DNA of 64,000 nucleotides from Phycisphaerales bacterium (GTDB lineage Bacteria > Planctomycetota > Phycisphaerae > Phycisphaerales > UBA1924). The DNA is taken from positions 1-64,000 of the forward strand of contig JAGQOH010000009.1 of NCBI GenBank assembly GCA_020427635.1, read 5' to 3'. The translations under genes and the position numbers were made by a program. The stretch's first letter is position 1. Each line of letters begins with the position of its first letter. Positions 53,696 through 63,087 of this stretch are shown here, one piece after another. The notes beneath the pieces are model-generated. The model made no database searches and was not told the DNA's origin. It saw nothing but the letters and a program-made list of their open reading frames with translations.

Positions 53696-56458
53696 ATGAC
53701 TGACCTGCAATCCGACAACCTCGCTGATGTATTGCGCAGCGCCACCGATGAGCAGTGGCTAGACGTTTGTGAGCGCGCACGCCAGCTCGCCATCGCCGAC
53801 CTTGGCCAGGCGTTGCAAGTCACGGAACGCCTCGAGCAACTCGGACGGGAACATGCCAACCCCTGCGTGCGCGCCCTGGTCTTGCGCACGCGCGCCCATG
53901 CCCTCGCCTATGCCAATCGGCTCGATGAAGCCCATCAGTTGCTTGAACTGGCCCTGCCCTGCGCCCAATCATGTGGTGACAGCGCCACCATCGGACATGT
54001 GCAAATGACGCGGTTGCACGTGCTCAACCGCCAGGGGCATTCTCAAGCCGCCGCCGAAGCCGGGCGCGATGCCGCCGATCGCTATCGCACCGCCGGTGAA
54101 CCCGTTCACGCGGCCCGCGCGGCGGTGAACTTGGGCGTCGTGCATCGCACGCTTGGCAATCCGGCAGAAGCCATCGAACTCTTCAACCAGGCGCGCTCCG
54201 TACTGGGTAATGACGCGCGCATTGATGCGCAGATCCTCAGCAACCTCGCGGAGGCGTATCTCGAAACCAATCGCTTTGCGGAGGCCGAAAACGCTTTCGC
54301 ACAGGCCAGGGACCGCTTCGCCGAGCTCAACATGGCCCGCGCCACTGCGATCGTGGAGGGCAATCTTGCCGACCTGTTGGGGCGACAAGGTCGATTCTCA
54401 GAAGCGTTCGAGCATTTCGAGCGCGCACGCCGGTCGATGCCACCCGACGAAGCACCGGGAGACCTGGCGCGTCTCCTCGCCGAAGAAGCCGAAGCGATGT
54501 GCCTGGCAGGTCAATGGGCCGACGCCGCCCCGCTGCTCGTGGAATCCCTTCGTCTGCTTGACCAATGGGAGCTCACCCACGAAGCCGCGCGGTCGCAGCT
54601 CACGCTCGCGATGGCCTATCACCGGTGCGGCAAGCGCGAACCCGCGGGCCAAGCACTCGTACAGGCCAGGCGCCGCATTGCGCTGCTCAACGACCAGCGC
54701 CAGCTTGCAAACCTTGAACAAGCAACGGCGGCCTTGGCAATCGCCGACGCCGACCTGCCCCGCGCCGAAGCCGCCCTGGAACGCGCGCTCAAGGCGCTTG
54801 AGGATCGTCCAAGCGAGCTCCAACGCGTCCAGGTGGCGCTCGCATGGCTGGCGATGGATCAAGGTGATCTCGAACGCGCCGACGCCCTGCTCTCGAAATT
54901 ATCGTCCGCTCCTGAAGCTGAATTCGCGCTTGCGCCCATGCAGATTGATCTCAACCATGCCCGCGGTCGCCTGGCAGCGGCGCGCGGCCAGCTGCAACAA
55001 GCCATCGACTTCCTCGAGCAAGCGGCGGATGCAATCGAGCGCATTCGCGGCTCACTGCAAGCAGAGCGCATGCGCTCCGCATTCCTGGGCGGGCACGCGC
55101 GGCTCTTTGACGACTTGCTCGGGGTGCTCCTCTCGCACAATGACGCCGCATCTGTTGCACAAGCCTTCCGCGTCTGCGAGCAGGCCCGCTCGCGCTCGCT
55201 GGTCGACGCCGTGGCAAGCCTGGGGCGCCAACCGCAAACAGAACACGACGACGCATCGGATGTAGCGCTCGTGATGGCCCATCGCTCCAAGCTCAATGCG
55301 CTCTACAGTCGAGCGCTGGACCTGCCGAAGGTTCCGCCTACGCTGGCGCGTGAGATCCATAGCGCTGAGCAGGCGCTGCATGAAGCCGAGCGCCGCTTGC
55401 AGGTGCAAGGTGGGCTTGCCACGGTGCTCGCGCCATCGGCGTCGGCCGACCAAGTGCGACGATCGCTACCGCCAGACTGTGCGCTGCTCGAATATGTCTT
55501 CCATGAAGATGTTCTGCACTGCTTTGTCTTGGACGCGCGCGGCAAACTGCACGTATGCAAATCGATCGCAGAAGGCTCAGCCGTCTGCGATGCGGTCGAC
55601 GACTGGGCGTTCCAGGCCACCCGATCAATGACCTATGACAACGCAGCCCTGCTCCAGACAGCGCCCGATGCTGAACGGACCCTTCAGCGGCTGTTCGATC
55701 TGCTTGTGCGCCCGTTGGCAAATGTGCTAGCCGACGCGTCCGCGCTGCACATCGTGCCCCACGACCTGTTGCACGCCGTGCCCTTTGCCGCGCTGCATGA
55801 TGGAACCAGCTTCCTCGTTGAGCGGCTTCGCTTGTCGCAAACACCCAGCGCGACTTTGCTCACGCAGACGCCTGCCTCGCGCATGCCCGACTTGGCGCGA
55901 GCGCGCGCCCTCGCCCTTGGTTTTGCCGACGCCGCCGCGCCCGCCATCGAGGCCGAGCTTGCCGACTTTGCCAGGATGTGCCCGCATGCCCAGGTCTCGT
56001 CGGGTGCTGAGGCGACGGTCGAGAGCCTGCTCGCAAATGCCACTGGCGCACAACTGCTGCACCTTGCCGCGCATGGTCGGTTCCTGCATGCGTCCCCCCT
56101 GGGCTCGGGCATGCGCCTGGCGGACCGGTGGCTGACAAGCCGCGACCTGCTCGATCTCCGACTCGATCACGCCCTGGTCACACTGAGCGGCTGCGATACT
56201 GGCCGCGCCGCAATCGACGCCTGCGATGAGCTGCAGGGCCTCGTGCGCACGATGTTCGCCGCCGGCGCCAGCGCTCTGCTCATGGCCCTCTGGCCCGTGC
56301 ATGACGAGATCACCCGCACCTTTATGGGCCACTTCTACAGCAGCCCGCCCGGCACGCCCGTCGACCAAGCCTGGCGCGCAGCAACACTCGTTGCAAAGGC
56401 TACATGCGAACACCCGGCAAGATGGGCGCCTTTCGCTTTGTTGACTACCCCTTCGTAA
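53696..56458 (+). CDS. TPR-CHAT caspase-like protease
   Basis: The product is 920 residues. About 480 residues of TPR-like helical repeats (for example AGEPVHAARAAVNLGVVHRT, NPAEAIELFNQARSVLG, RFAEAENAFAQARDRFAELN) lead through a longer helical linker (RIRGSLQAERMRSAFLGGHA) to a C-terminal CHAT domain from about residue 590. The caspase-type dyad is His793 in LLHLAAHGRFLHAS and Cys833 in LVTLSGCDTGRAA, both in canonical context, so proteolysis is expected. The domain ends LLMALWPVHDEITRTFMGHF. It lies 22 bases after the regulator gene and 48 before the subtilase gene. TPR-CHAT proteins cleave specific partners when the TPR part senses a signal. Confidence 0.92.
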   Translation: MTDLQSDNLADVLRSATDEQWLDVCERARQLAIADLGQALQVTERLEQLGREHANPCVRALVLRTRAHALAYANRLDEAHQLLELALPCAQSCGDSATIGHVQMTRLHVLNRQGHSQAAAEAGRDAADRYRTAGEPVHAARAAVNLGVVHRTLGNPAEAIELFNQARSVLGNDARIDAQILSNLAEAYLETNRFAEAENAFAQARDRFAELNMARATAIVEGNLADLLGRQGRFSEAFEHFERARRSMPPDEAPGDLARLLAEEAEAMCLAGQWADAAPLLVESLRLLDQWELTHEAARSQLTLAMAYHRCGKREPAGQALVQARRRIALLNDQRQLANLEQATAALAIADADLPRAEAALERALKALEDRPSELQRVQVALAWLAMDQGDLERADALLSKLSSAPEAEFALAPMQIDLNHARGRLAAARGQLQQAIDFLEQAADAIERIRGSLQAERMRSAFLGGHARLFDDLLGVLLSHNDAASVAQAFRVCEQARSRSLVDAVASLGRQPQTEHDDASDVALVMAHRSKLNALYSRALDLPKVPPTLAREIHSAEQALHEAERRLQVQGGLATVLAPSASADQVRRSLPPDCALLEYVFHEDVLHCFVLDARGKLHVCKSIAEGSAVCDAVDDWAFQATRSMTYDNAALLQTAPDAERTLQRLFDLLVRPLANVLADASALHIVPHDLLHAVPFAALHDGTSFLVERLRLSQTPSATLLTQTPASRMPDLARARALALGFADAAAPAIEAELADFARMCPHAQVSSGAEATVESLLANATGAQLLHLAAHGRFLHASPLGSGMRLADRWLTSRDLLDLRLDHALVTLSGCDTGRAAIDACDELQGLVRTMFAAGASALLMALWPVHDEITRTFMGHFYSSPPGTPVDQAWRAATLVAKATCEHPARWAPFALLTTPS

Positions 56459-56506
56459 ATCCGCTCGGCTCGTGTAGGATGCTGGCGTGCCAAGAGAGGA
56501 TTTCAT

Positions 56507-57847
56507 ATGACCCGTCGGACAACTTGCACAGGCCTTTTGTTCGCCTTGCTCGCCGCCCCCGCTTTCGCGGACGGTTTTGCGCCACACGAAGCGGTCATCC
56601 GCATCGTGCCCGGCGCATCGATCGACGACATCAACGCGGACCTTGGCACCACAGTCATTGATTCAATCCCGCGAGAGCGCACCTACCTCCTCCACGTGCC
56701 CGACGGCTTGAACGAAGAGCAGTTCGAAGAAATGCTCGAGCACGACCCGCGCATTCAGAGCGCCGAACTAAACGACGAAGCCGGTACGCCCGGCGGCCAG
56801 ACACAGAGCTTCTACCTGGGCGTCGCCCCCGCAGCCTTTGACGAACAGTACACGTGGAACACGGTCGTGCCGGGTGGCATCTCGGGCTCTTCAAACGGCG
56901 CCGGTGTCATCGTCGCGATCATCGACACGGGCATCGACGCGACTCATCCCATCTTCGCGGGCCACACCATCCTGCAGGGCGTCGACTTGCTGGACAACGA
57001 CGACCTACCCGATGACACCGCCGACGGCATCGACAACGATGATGATTCCTTCATTGATGAAATGCATGGGCACGGCACTTTCCAGTCGGCACTGATTGCA
57101 CAACTCGCGCCGGGCGCGACCTTGTTGCCCATTCGCGCGCTCGACAGCGATGGCCAGGGCAGCGCATTCACCATCGCCAAGGCGATCTACGCCGCGATTG
57201 ATGGCGGCGCAGACGTCATCAACATGAGCTTGGCGATGAGCTACCGCAACGAGATCATTGAGCACGCCATTGAGCACGCAACCCGCGATGGCATCCTGGT
57301 CGTCGCCTCGGCGGGGAATCGCGGCGGTGATCGCAAGCTCTATCCCGCGGGATTCTCCGACGTCATCGCAGTCGCGTCCACTGATGCTGACGATGTCCTG
57401 AGCTCGTTCAGTTGCTACGGATCGCACATCGACCTCTGCGCACCTGGCAGCGCGTTGGTCAGCGCGGTGCCGGCTGGCGCGTTTGGTCAGTCAGATGGCA
57501 CCAGCGGCGCCGCCGCCCTCGTCAGCGCCACCGCCGCGGTCATGAAGAGTGCAAACACCCATTTGAGTCGTTCTGCACTGAAACAACGCCTGCTGCATTC
57601 GTGTGTTGACATCTCGGCGCACAATCAGTCCATCGCACAGAAGATCGGTGCCGGAAGGCTCGACCTCACCACGTCCTTGGATACCGCCATCGGCAATGGT
57701 GACATCAACCTCGATGGCGTCACGAACTACGATGACCTGACGCTCCTGCTTTACGCATGGGGCAGCGACGACGAAGCCGCGGACGTCAATCTCGATGGGG
57801 TCGTTGGCTACACAGACCTCATGCTGCTCCTGGCGCACATTCACTAA
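56507..57847 (+). CDS. secreted subtilisin-like serine protease with degenerate dockerin-like C-terminus
   Basis: The product is 446 residues. A signal peptide (CTGLLFALLAAPAFAD) is followed by an I9-like propeptide (about 22-95) and an S8 catalytic domain with Asp140 (AIIDTGIDATHP), His189 (HGHGTFQSALIA), oxyanion Asn271 (ASAGNRGG) and Ser333 (DGTSGAAALVSA). The usual GTSMAAP is GTSGAAA here. Acidic EF-hand-like loops lie between Asp140 and His189 (DNDDLPDD, DNDDDSFIDE). The C-terminus has two short EF-hand repeats (GDINLDGVTNYDDL and DVNLDGVVGYTDL). The ATG at 56507 has GAGAGG seven bases upstream. It is last in the sigma/regulator/CHAT/subtilase set and convergent with the 46-haem cytochrome gene. 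Confidence 0.93.
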   Translation: MTRRTTCTGLLFALLAAPAFADGFAPHEAVIRIVPGASIDDINADLGTTVIDSIPRERTYLLHVPDGLNEEQFEEMLEHDPRIQSAELNDEAGTPGGQTQSFYLGVAPAAFDEQYTWNTVVPGGISGSSNGAGVIVAIIDTGIDATHPIFAGHTILQGVDLLDNDDLPDDTADGIDNDDDSFIDEMHGHGTFQSALIAQLAPGATLLPIRALDSDGQGSAFTIAKAIYAAIDGGADVINMSLAMSYRNEIIEHAIEHATRDGILVVASAGNRGGDRKLYPAGFSDVIAVASTDADDVLSSFSCYGSHIDLCAPGSALVSAVPAGAFGQSDGTSGAAALVSATAAVMKSANTHLSRSALKQRLLHSCVDISAHNQSIAQKIGAGRLDLTTSLDTAIGNGDINLDGVTNYDDLTLLLYAWGSDDEAADVNLDGVVGYTDLMLLLAHIH

Positions 57848-57874
57848 CTGACGTTCGGCGTTGCATGTGCAGCC

Positions 57875-60800
57875 TCAGTGCCTCCCGTTCGGGTGGCAGC
57901 TGTAGCACGCCTGGCTCTGCCACACATAGCCGTTCACGTCACTGTGCTTATCGTCCATGCGACTCTGCCGGTGCTCGTGGCAATCAATACAACTGAACGC
58001 GGAGCTGCCTGGCACCGTGTGGCAATCCGAACAGTTCAGGTTCCGGTGCGCGCCGCTGTTGATTGGGAACTGGTGATTGAAGGTCGCCCCGCTCCACGTG
58101 CTCGTTGAGTGGTGGCACAACTCGCAGTCAGTCGGGAACCCGAAGTTGCCGTGGTCCGGATCCGTCGTCGCGTTGTAGTCCGCGATGTGGCACGACGCAC
58201 AGTCACTCGGCAGCCCGTGATACACATTGCTGCCATGGCACGCATTGCAGTTGTGCCCCGCGTGTCCGTTCGTAAGCGGGAACGCGGAGGTGTGCGTGTA
58301 GTTCGCGGTGTCCCACCGTGTCGTGTTATGGCACGCCTGACACACCGTGTTGAACCCAGCCGAAGCATGCCGCGGATCGGTCGTCGCCGTGTAATCATCA
58401 TTGTGACACGCATTGCACTGCGTCGACAGACCGGTGTACACCCCTCCCACGTGGCAATCAGTGCAATCGAGCCCCGCGTGCCCATTGGTCAGCGGGAATG
58501 ACGAAGGATGGCTAAATGTTGCGCCCTGCCACGTGTTGTTCGAGTGGTGACAGATTTCGCAATCGGTACTGAACCCGTTCGTCTGGTGGTTCGGATTCGT
58601 CGTGCCCTGATAGTCCGCCAAGTGGCACGTCACACAGTCACTCGGCAACCCGTGATACACATTGCTGCCGTGACACGCGTTGCAGTTGTGCCCCGCATGT
58701 CCGCCCGTGAGCGGGAATGCGCTCGTGTGCGTGTATGCCGCAGTATCCCATCGTGTCGTGTTGTGACACGCTTGGCACACGGTGTTGAATCCAGCAGAGG
58801 CATGCCGCGGATCCGTCGTCGCCGTGTAATCATCATTGTGACACGCATTGCACTGCGTCGACAGCCCGGTATACACACCGCCCACGTGGCAATCAAAGCA
58901 ATCCAGCCCACTGTGCCCATTGGTCAGCGGGAAGCTCGCCGGGTGCGAGAAGTTCGCGCCGTTCCAAGTGTTCACAGACATGTGGCAAAGCGCACAGTCC
59001 GTACCGAAACCACTTGTCGTGTGATTCGGATTCGTCGTGCCCTGGTAATCCGCCAAGTGGCAATCCACGCAGTCACTTGGCAACCCGTGATACACGTTGG
59101 TGCCGTGGCACGTGTTGCAATTGTGCCCAGCATGCCTGCCGACGAGCGGGAAGGCAGAGGTGTGCGTGTACGCCGCGCTCCCCCACGTCGAGGTGTTGTG
59201 ACACGCCTGACATGTCGTGTTGAAGCCGGCGGATGAGTGCCGCGGATCCGTCGTCGCCGTGTAGTCATCGTTGTGGCATGCGTTGCACTGCGTCGACAGG
59301 CCGGTGTACACACCGCCCACGTGGCAGTCAAAGCAATCCAGCCCACCGTGACCGTTGGTCAGCGGGAACGATGACGGGTGATTGAATGTGGCGCCTGTCC
59401 ACCGTGTTGTGTTGTGACATTGATCACAATCAGTATTGAACCCGCTCGTCGAGTGGTTCGGGTTCGTAGTGCCTTGATAGTCCGCCAAGTGACAGTTCAC
59501 GCAATCACTCGACAGCCCCGTGTACACACCACCCAAGTGGCAATCGCTGCAGTCCAGCCCGCCGTGGCCGCCCGTCAACGGAAAGGCCGACGTGTGGTTG
59601 AAATTCACACCCGTCCAACCGCTGGTCGTGTGGCAGTCATCGCAGGTCGTACTGAAACCCGCCGCCCCGTGGTTCGGGTTGGTGGTCGCGTTGTAGTCTC
59701 CTTGGTGACATGCGGAGCACGAAGTCGAGAGGCCCGTGTACACGCCGCCTGTGTGGCAATCTTGGCAATCAAGACCACTGTGGCCCGCCGTTAACGGGAA
59801 GGTCGACGGGTGATCGAAGTTGGCGCCGCGCCAACGCTGCGTCGTGTGACATACCTCGCAGTCGGTATTGAACCCGCTGGTTGCGTGGTTCGGATTCGTC
59901 GTGCCCTGATAGTCCGCCAGGTGACACGTCACGCACTCACTCGACAGGCCCGTATACACGCCGCCGGTATGGCAGTCCTGGCAGTCCAAGCCGGCATGCC
60001 CCTGCGACAGCGGGAACGCCTGCGTGTGGTTGAAGTCCACACCTGTCCAACCATTGATCGTGTGGCACTCCTCGCAATTCGTGCTGAACCCAGCCGCATT
60101 GTGATTCGGGTTCGTCGTGCCACTGAAGTCGTCACTGTGACACGAAGCGCACGCCGTCGACAACCCGCTATACCCTGAGGGCGCAAAGCCTGACAAGGTC
60201 ACGGGCCCAAGGCCGCCGCCCACCGTGTGGCAGTCTGCGCACGCAAGCCCAGCGTGCCCGCCGCTCAAGGGGAAGCTCGCCGGGTGATTGAACTGGGCCC
60301 CCTCCCACCGCTGAATCGTGTGGCAGAGGTCGCAGTCCGTGCTGAATCCGCTCGCGGTGTGATTCGGACTGTTCGTCGCCTGGTAATCCGGCAAGTGACA
60401 CGTGACACAGTCACTCGACAGCCCGGTATACACACCGCCGGTGTGGCAATCGAAGCAGTCCAGCCCGTGGTGCCCGCCGTTGAGCGGGAAGGCCGCGGTG
60501 TGGACGAAGTTCGCACCCGTCCAGCCAGTGGTGTTGTGGCATTGCTCGCAGTCAGTCGGGAAACCTGCTGCAGCGTGATTCGGACTATTCGTGCTCTGGA
60601 AGTCGCTCAGGTGGCACGCCACGCAATCTGTCGACAAGCCACCAAAGCCATTCCCAACGTGGCAATCGTCGCAGCGCAACCCACCGTGCGCCGCGGTGAG
60701 CGGGAACGATGATGGGTGCGTGAACGAAATCGCGCCCTCCCAGGCCAGCGCCGTGTGACAGTCCTGGCAGTTCGTGCCGAATCCAACGGAATCATGGTCC

Positions 60801-61381
60801 GGATCCGTCGTGCGCACATACGCATCCAAGTGGCACGACTGGCACGTCGTATCCAAGGGCAGAAACACGCCCGACTCCGCCCCCTCGTGGCACATGTAGC
60901 ACTCAGCGCCCGCGTGTGCGCCAATCAATGGGAATCGCGTGCGGTTGTGCGCTGCGATTGCGTCATTTGGACGCCACGTATCCTCCGTGTGGCATCGATC
61001 ACACGATGGCCCAAGGTGTCCCAAGTGAACATCCACGTGGCAGCCCGCGCACCCCTTGGCCGCAAACTGCGTCACGGGCCCACGGTCGTTGTGGCACAGC
61101 AAACACTGCGCACTCTGGTGCGAGCCGGTCAACGGCACACCAGTTTCCGCCTCGTGATCAAACACAAAGTCAGGACGCAACGTATTCCAGTCCGTGCCCA
61201 TGTGGCACAGCGTGCAATCCGCCGGGAAGGTGTCGTGCGGCACCACCGGGCCAAGACTCTCATCCCAGCCCTGGCGCAAGTGAATGCGACTGCAGGACGC
61301 CCAAATCGCAAGCAAGGCGATCAGGGCGCAGGTGCGTGCGCGACGGGCGGCTCTGGCGTTTGATGCGTCAGTGTGTTTCAT
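57875..61381 (-). CDS. giant multihaem c-type cytochrome, 46 CxxCH motifs
   Basis: The product is 1168 residues with 46 CxxCH motifs by my count, about one haem per 25 residues. The N-terminus has a signal sequence (RTCALIALLAIWASCS) whose cysteine could be a non-canonical lipidation site. Four haem motifs near the N-terminus are followed by 13 similar three-haem units of about 67-73 residues and three C-terminal motifs. Each unit follows GLxCxDCH…GVYxGLSxxCxxCH…NPNH…GFxTxCxxCH…W…F.H..…FPLTxGH, and the histidines outside CxxCH could be distal haem ligands. Three 435-bp copies are nearly identical. It starts five bases after the beta-barrel gene and probably sits at the cell surface as a molecular wire. 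Confidence 0.95.
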   Translation of the reverse strand: MKHTDASNARAARRARTCALIALLAIWASCSRIHLRQGWDESLGPVVPHDTFPADCTLCHMGTDWNTLRPDFVFDHEAETGVPLTGSHQSAQCLLCHNDRGPVTQFAAKGCAGCHVDVHLGHLGPSCDRCHTEDTWRPNDAIAAHNRTRFPLIGAHAGAECYMCHEGAESGVFLPLDTTCQSCHLDAYVRTTDPDHDSVGFGTNCQDCHTALAWEGAISFTHPSSFPLTAAHGGLRCDDCHVGNGFGGLSTDCVACHLSDFQSTNSPNHAAAGFPTDCEQCHNTTGWTGANFVHTAAFPLNGGHHGLDCFDCHTGGVYTGLSSDCVTCHLPDYQATNSPNHTASGFSTDCDLCHTIQRWEGAQFNHPASFPLSGGHAGLACADCHTVGGGLGPVTLSGFAPSGYSGLSTACASCHSDDFSGTTNPNHNAAGFSTNCEECHTINGWTGVDFNHTQAFPLSQGHAGLDCQDCHTGGVYTGLSSECVTCHLADYQGTTNPNHATSGFNTDCEVCHTTQRWRGANFDHPSTFPLTAGHSGLDCQDCHTGGVYTGLSTSCSACHQGDYNATTNPNHGAAGFSTTCDDCHTTSGWTGVNFNHTSAFPLTGGHGGLDCSDCHLGGVYTGLSSDCVNCHLADYQGTTNPNHSTSGFNTDCDQCHNTTRWTGATFNHPSSFPLTNGHGGLDCFDCHVGGVYTGLSTQCNACHNDDYTATTDPRHSSAGFNTTCQACHNTSTWGSAAYTHTSAFPLVGRHAGHNCNTCHGTNVYHGLPSDCVDCHLADYQGTTNPNHTTSGFGTDCALCHMSVNTWNGANFSHPASFPLTNGHSGLDCFDCHVGGVYTGLSTQCNACHNDDYTATTDPRHASAGFNTVCQACHNTTRWDTAAYTHTSAFPLTGGHAGHNCNACHGSNVYHGLPSDCVTCHLADYQGTTNPNHQTNGFSTDCEICHHSNNTWQGATFSHPSSFPLTNGHAGLDCTDCHVGGVYTGLSTQCNACHNDDYTATTDPRHASAGFNTVCQACHNTTRWDTANYTHTSAFPLTNGHAGHNCNACHGSNVYHGLPSDCASCHIADYNATTDPDHGNFGFPTDCELCHHSTSTWSGATFNHQFPINSGAHRNLNCSDCHTVPGSSAFSCIDCHEHRQSRMDDKHSDVNGYVWQSQACYSCHPNGRH
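58045..59349 (-). repeat. three tandem 435-bp repeats within the 46-haem cytochrome gene
   Basis: A 145-codon unit carrying six CxxCH motifs is repeated three times in register (anchor positions 58369, 58804 and 59239, each 435 bases apart). Similarity at the DNA level is high, including third positions, so duplication is recent. Unit edges are approximate. Each unit is itself two diverged three-haem repeats. Confidence 0.9.
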
Positions 61382-61386
61382 GGTGT

Positions 61387-63087
61387 TCAGAACCGATGTG
61401 AGAGGTACAAACCAATCGTGTACACGTCGTCTTCTTCACCGAAGTAGTAATCGCCGGTCACATCGACGTACCACTTACCCAGATACCAACTCAGCCCGCC
61501 ACGCACCAGATTGCGCACGTGGGTGCTCTTGCCACTGACGGCCGTGGCGCCGTCGTAGTTGAAAATTTCGTAGCCGAAGTACCCATTAATGTCATTGATC
61601 TGGTGGCGCAGCTCGGCTCGAAGCCCCGTGCCTGAGTTGAAGTTGCCGTCCACGAAGAACACCGCGGCGCGCAGCGCAGGAAGGTCTTCACCCAACGCTG
61701 ACCAATCTGCGGTCAAATCGCCGCTTGAGCCGCTGTTCGTGTCGTCTTGCCACAGGTCATAGTTCGCCGTCACGCGCAAGATCTTGTTGAGCTTCGCCCA
61801 TGCCGAGAAGCTGCCGCGATCGACCTGCCCATTTTCGATGATCTCAACGGGCAGCAGGCGATAGTCCGAGCGCTCCAGCTCAGGCCACCGGAAGCGTGAG
61901 TACCCCACCGAGCCGCCGATGTTCCTCGTGGGCGTATAGCGCACCTGCGCCCAGAACTCCGTAAGTTCGACACCACTGCCCTTGATCTCATCATCGCTCG
62001 TGTAGATGTCCGCGCGGAACGACCCGAACAACCACCACTTGTCGCTGGGACGCCAGTTCATGCGCCCAAGCACCAAGTCTCGGTCTTCCTTGCCCTGGTG
62101 CCACGTCTTTTGATAGCCCAGCGTGGCAGACCCAAGCCCCGGCTTCTCTGTCTCATAGTTCACGAACACGTGGGCGCCGACATCGCCATCCCAATCGCGA
62201 TCGCGGTTGTTGCGCGGAATGATCGCCAGGCCCGTGCCGATCGTCCAGCCCTTGTCGAACTGCAGCGCTGCTTCAGCGCCATCGAGCAGCCCCAACTCCG
62301 GCAAGTAAATCGAATAGAACCGCCCCACTTCCGCGCGATACGACGCAAAGTCCTCGCCACCCCAGGCATACGACAACCGCTCCAATCGCCAGTCGCGCTC
62401 CGTCTCGCTGCCTCGCCCGCTGATCTCATTGCGATGCGCCGCCGCCTCGGCGTCAAAGCGCAAGCGGCCACCGTCGTGCAACAAGTTGCGCACCGTTAAC
62501 GTCGTGCCGAGTCGCCCGGTCATAAACGAACTGTCTCGACCAGACCCCGCATCATGGGTGTAGTGAGAGTTGAAGTAGATGCGCCCCGCGACCTTGATGG
62601 CGCGCTCCGCTGGCTTCTGACGATGCACCGGCGCAAGCAGTGGCTCGTCAGGCGAAATGTCGCTCAGGTCCGTCTCCCAAGGCGGATGCTCTGGCACGAC
62701 CGGCGTTTGCGCCGGCTGCTCCGCATCCGCGGGCTCCGGACTTTCCTCAGGCGGTGGCGCAAGCGGCACACGAATCTCGCCCGGCGTGCCAATCAACGGC
62801 ACTTCCACACCCACAGGCAGGTCCGCACGCGCACTGCTCGCCGAGACAATGTTGATCACCGTGACGATCGGATCGCTGCCGTCCGGAAACAGCCAAAGGT
62901 CCATGCCCGCATGGACGCCATCGAGCCTACCTTTATCGATAAACACACTCTGACCAGACGTCGACGTCACCACCACGCGCAACGGCTGATGCTCAGTATC
63001 AGCGCTCGCATCGTCGGCAAATGCCTGCGTCACCGCGAGCACCATGCTCAGCATGCACACGACCATCGGAAGCACAAACTTCTTCAT
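61387..63087 (-). CDS. outer-membrane beta-barrel protein of a porin-cytochrome type cluster
   Basis: The product is 566 residues. A signal peptide (LPMVVCMLSMVLAVTQAFAD) is followed by a small domain (about 35-105; VFIDKGRLDGVHAGMDLWLF) and a proline- and glutamate-rich linker. From about residue 175 come alternating aromatic/hydrophobic strands to the end, closing with YTIGLYLSHRF, the C-terminal phenylalanine of outer-membrane barrels. I estimate 20 or more strands. It is the middle gene of cytochrome/barrel/cytochrome; its ATG overlaps the upstream cytochrome stop by four bases, and the 46-haem gene follows five bases later. This order suggests the barrel sheathes a cytochrome through the outer membrane. 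Confidence 0.85.
   Translation of the reverse strand: MKKFVLPMVVCMLSMVLAVTQAFADDASADTEHQPLRVVVTSTSGQSVFIDKGRLDGVHAGMDLWLFPDGSDPIVTVINIVSASSARADLPVGVEVPLIGTPGEIRVPLAPPPEESPEPADAEQPAQTPVVPEHPPWETDLSDISPDEPLLAPVHRQKPAERAIKVAGRIYFNSHYTHDAGSGRDSSFMTGRLGTTLTVRNLLHDGGRLRFDAEAAAHRNEISGRGSETERDWRLERLSYAWGGEDFASYRAEVGRFYSIYLPELGLLDGAEAALQFDKGWTIGTGLAIIPRNNRDRDWDGDVGAHVFVNYETEKPGLGSATLGYQKTWHQGKEDRDLVLGRMNWRPSDKWWLFGSFRADIYTSDDEIKGSGVELTEFWAQVRYTPTRNIGGSVGYSRFRWPELERSDYRLLPVEIIENGQVDRGSFSAWAKLNKILRVTANYDLWQDDTNSGSSGDLTADWSALGEDLPALRAAVFFVDGNFNSGTGLRAELRHQINDINGYFGYEIFNYDGATAVSGKSTHVRNLVRGGLSWYLGKWYVDVTGDYYFGEEDDVYTIGLYLSHRF

Noticed and set aside
52431-56458. Assignment of the sigma/CHAT operon as a type III-E CRISPR ancillary module
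   Set aside because: No gRAMP/Cas7-11, Cas1/2 or array is present; only the protease-sigma logic is similar.
58045-60700. Regularly spaced direct repeats that could suggest a CRISPR array
   Set aside because: The repeats are long, in frame, and encode CxxCH modules of one cytochrome; there are no short unique spacers and no cas genes.
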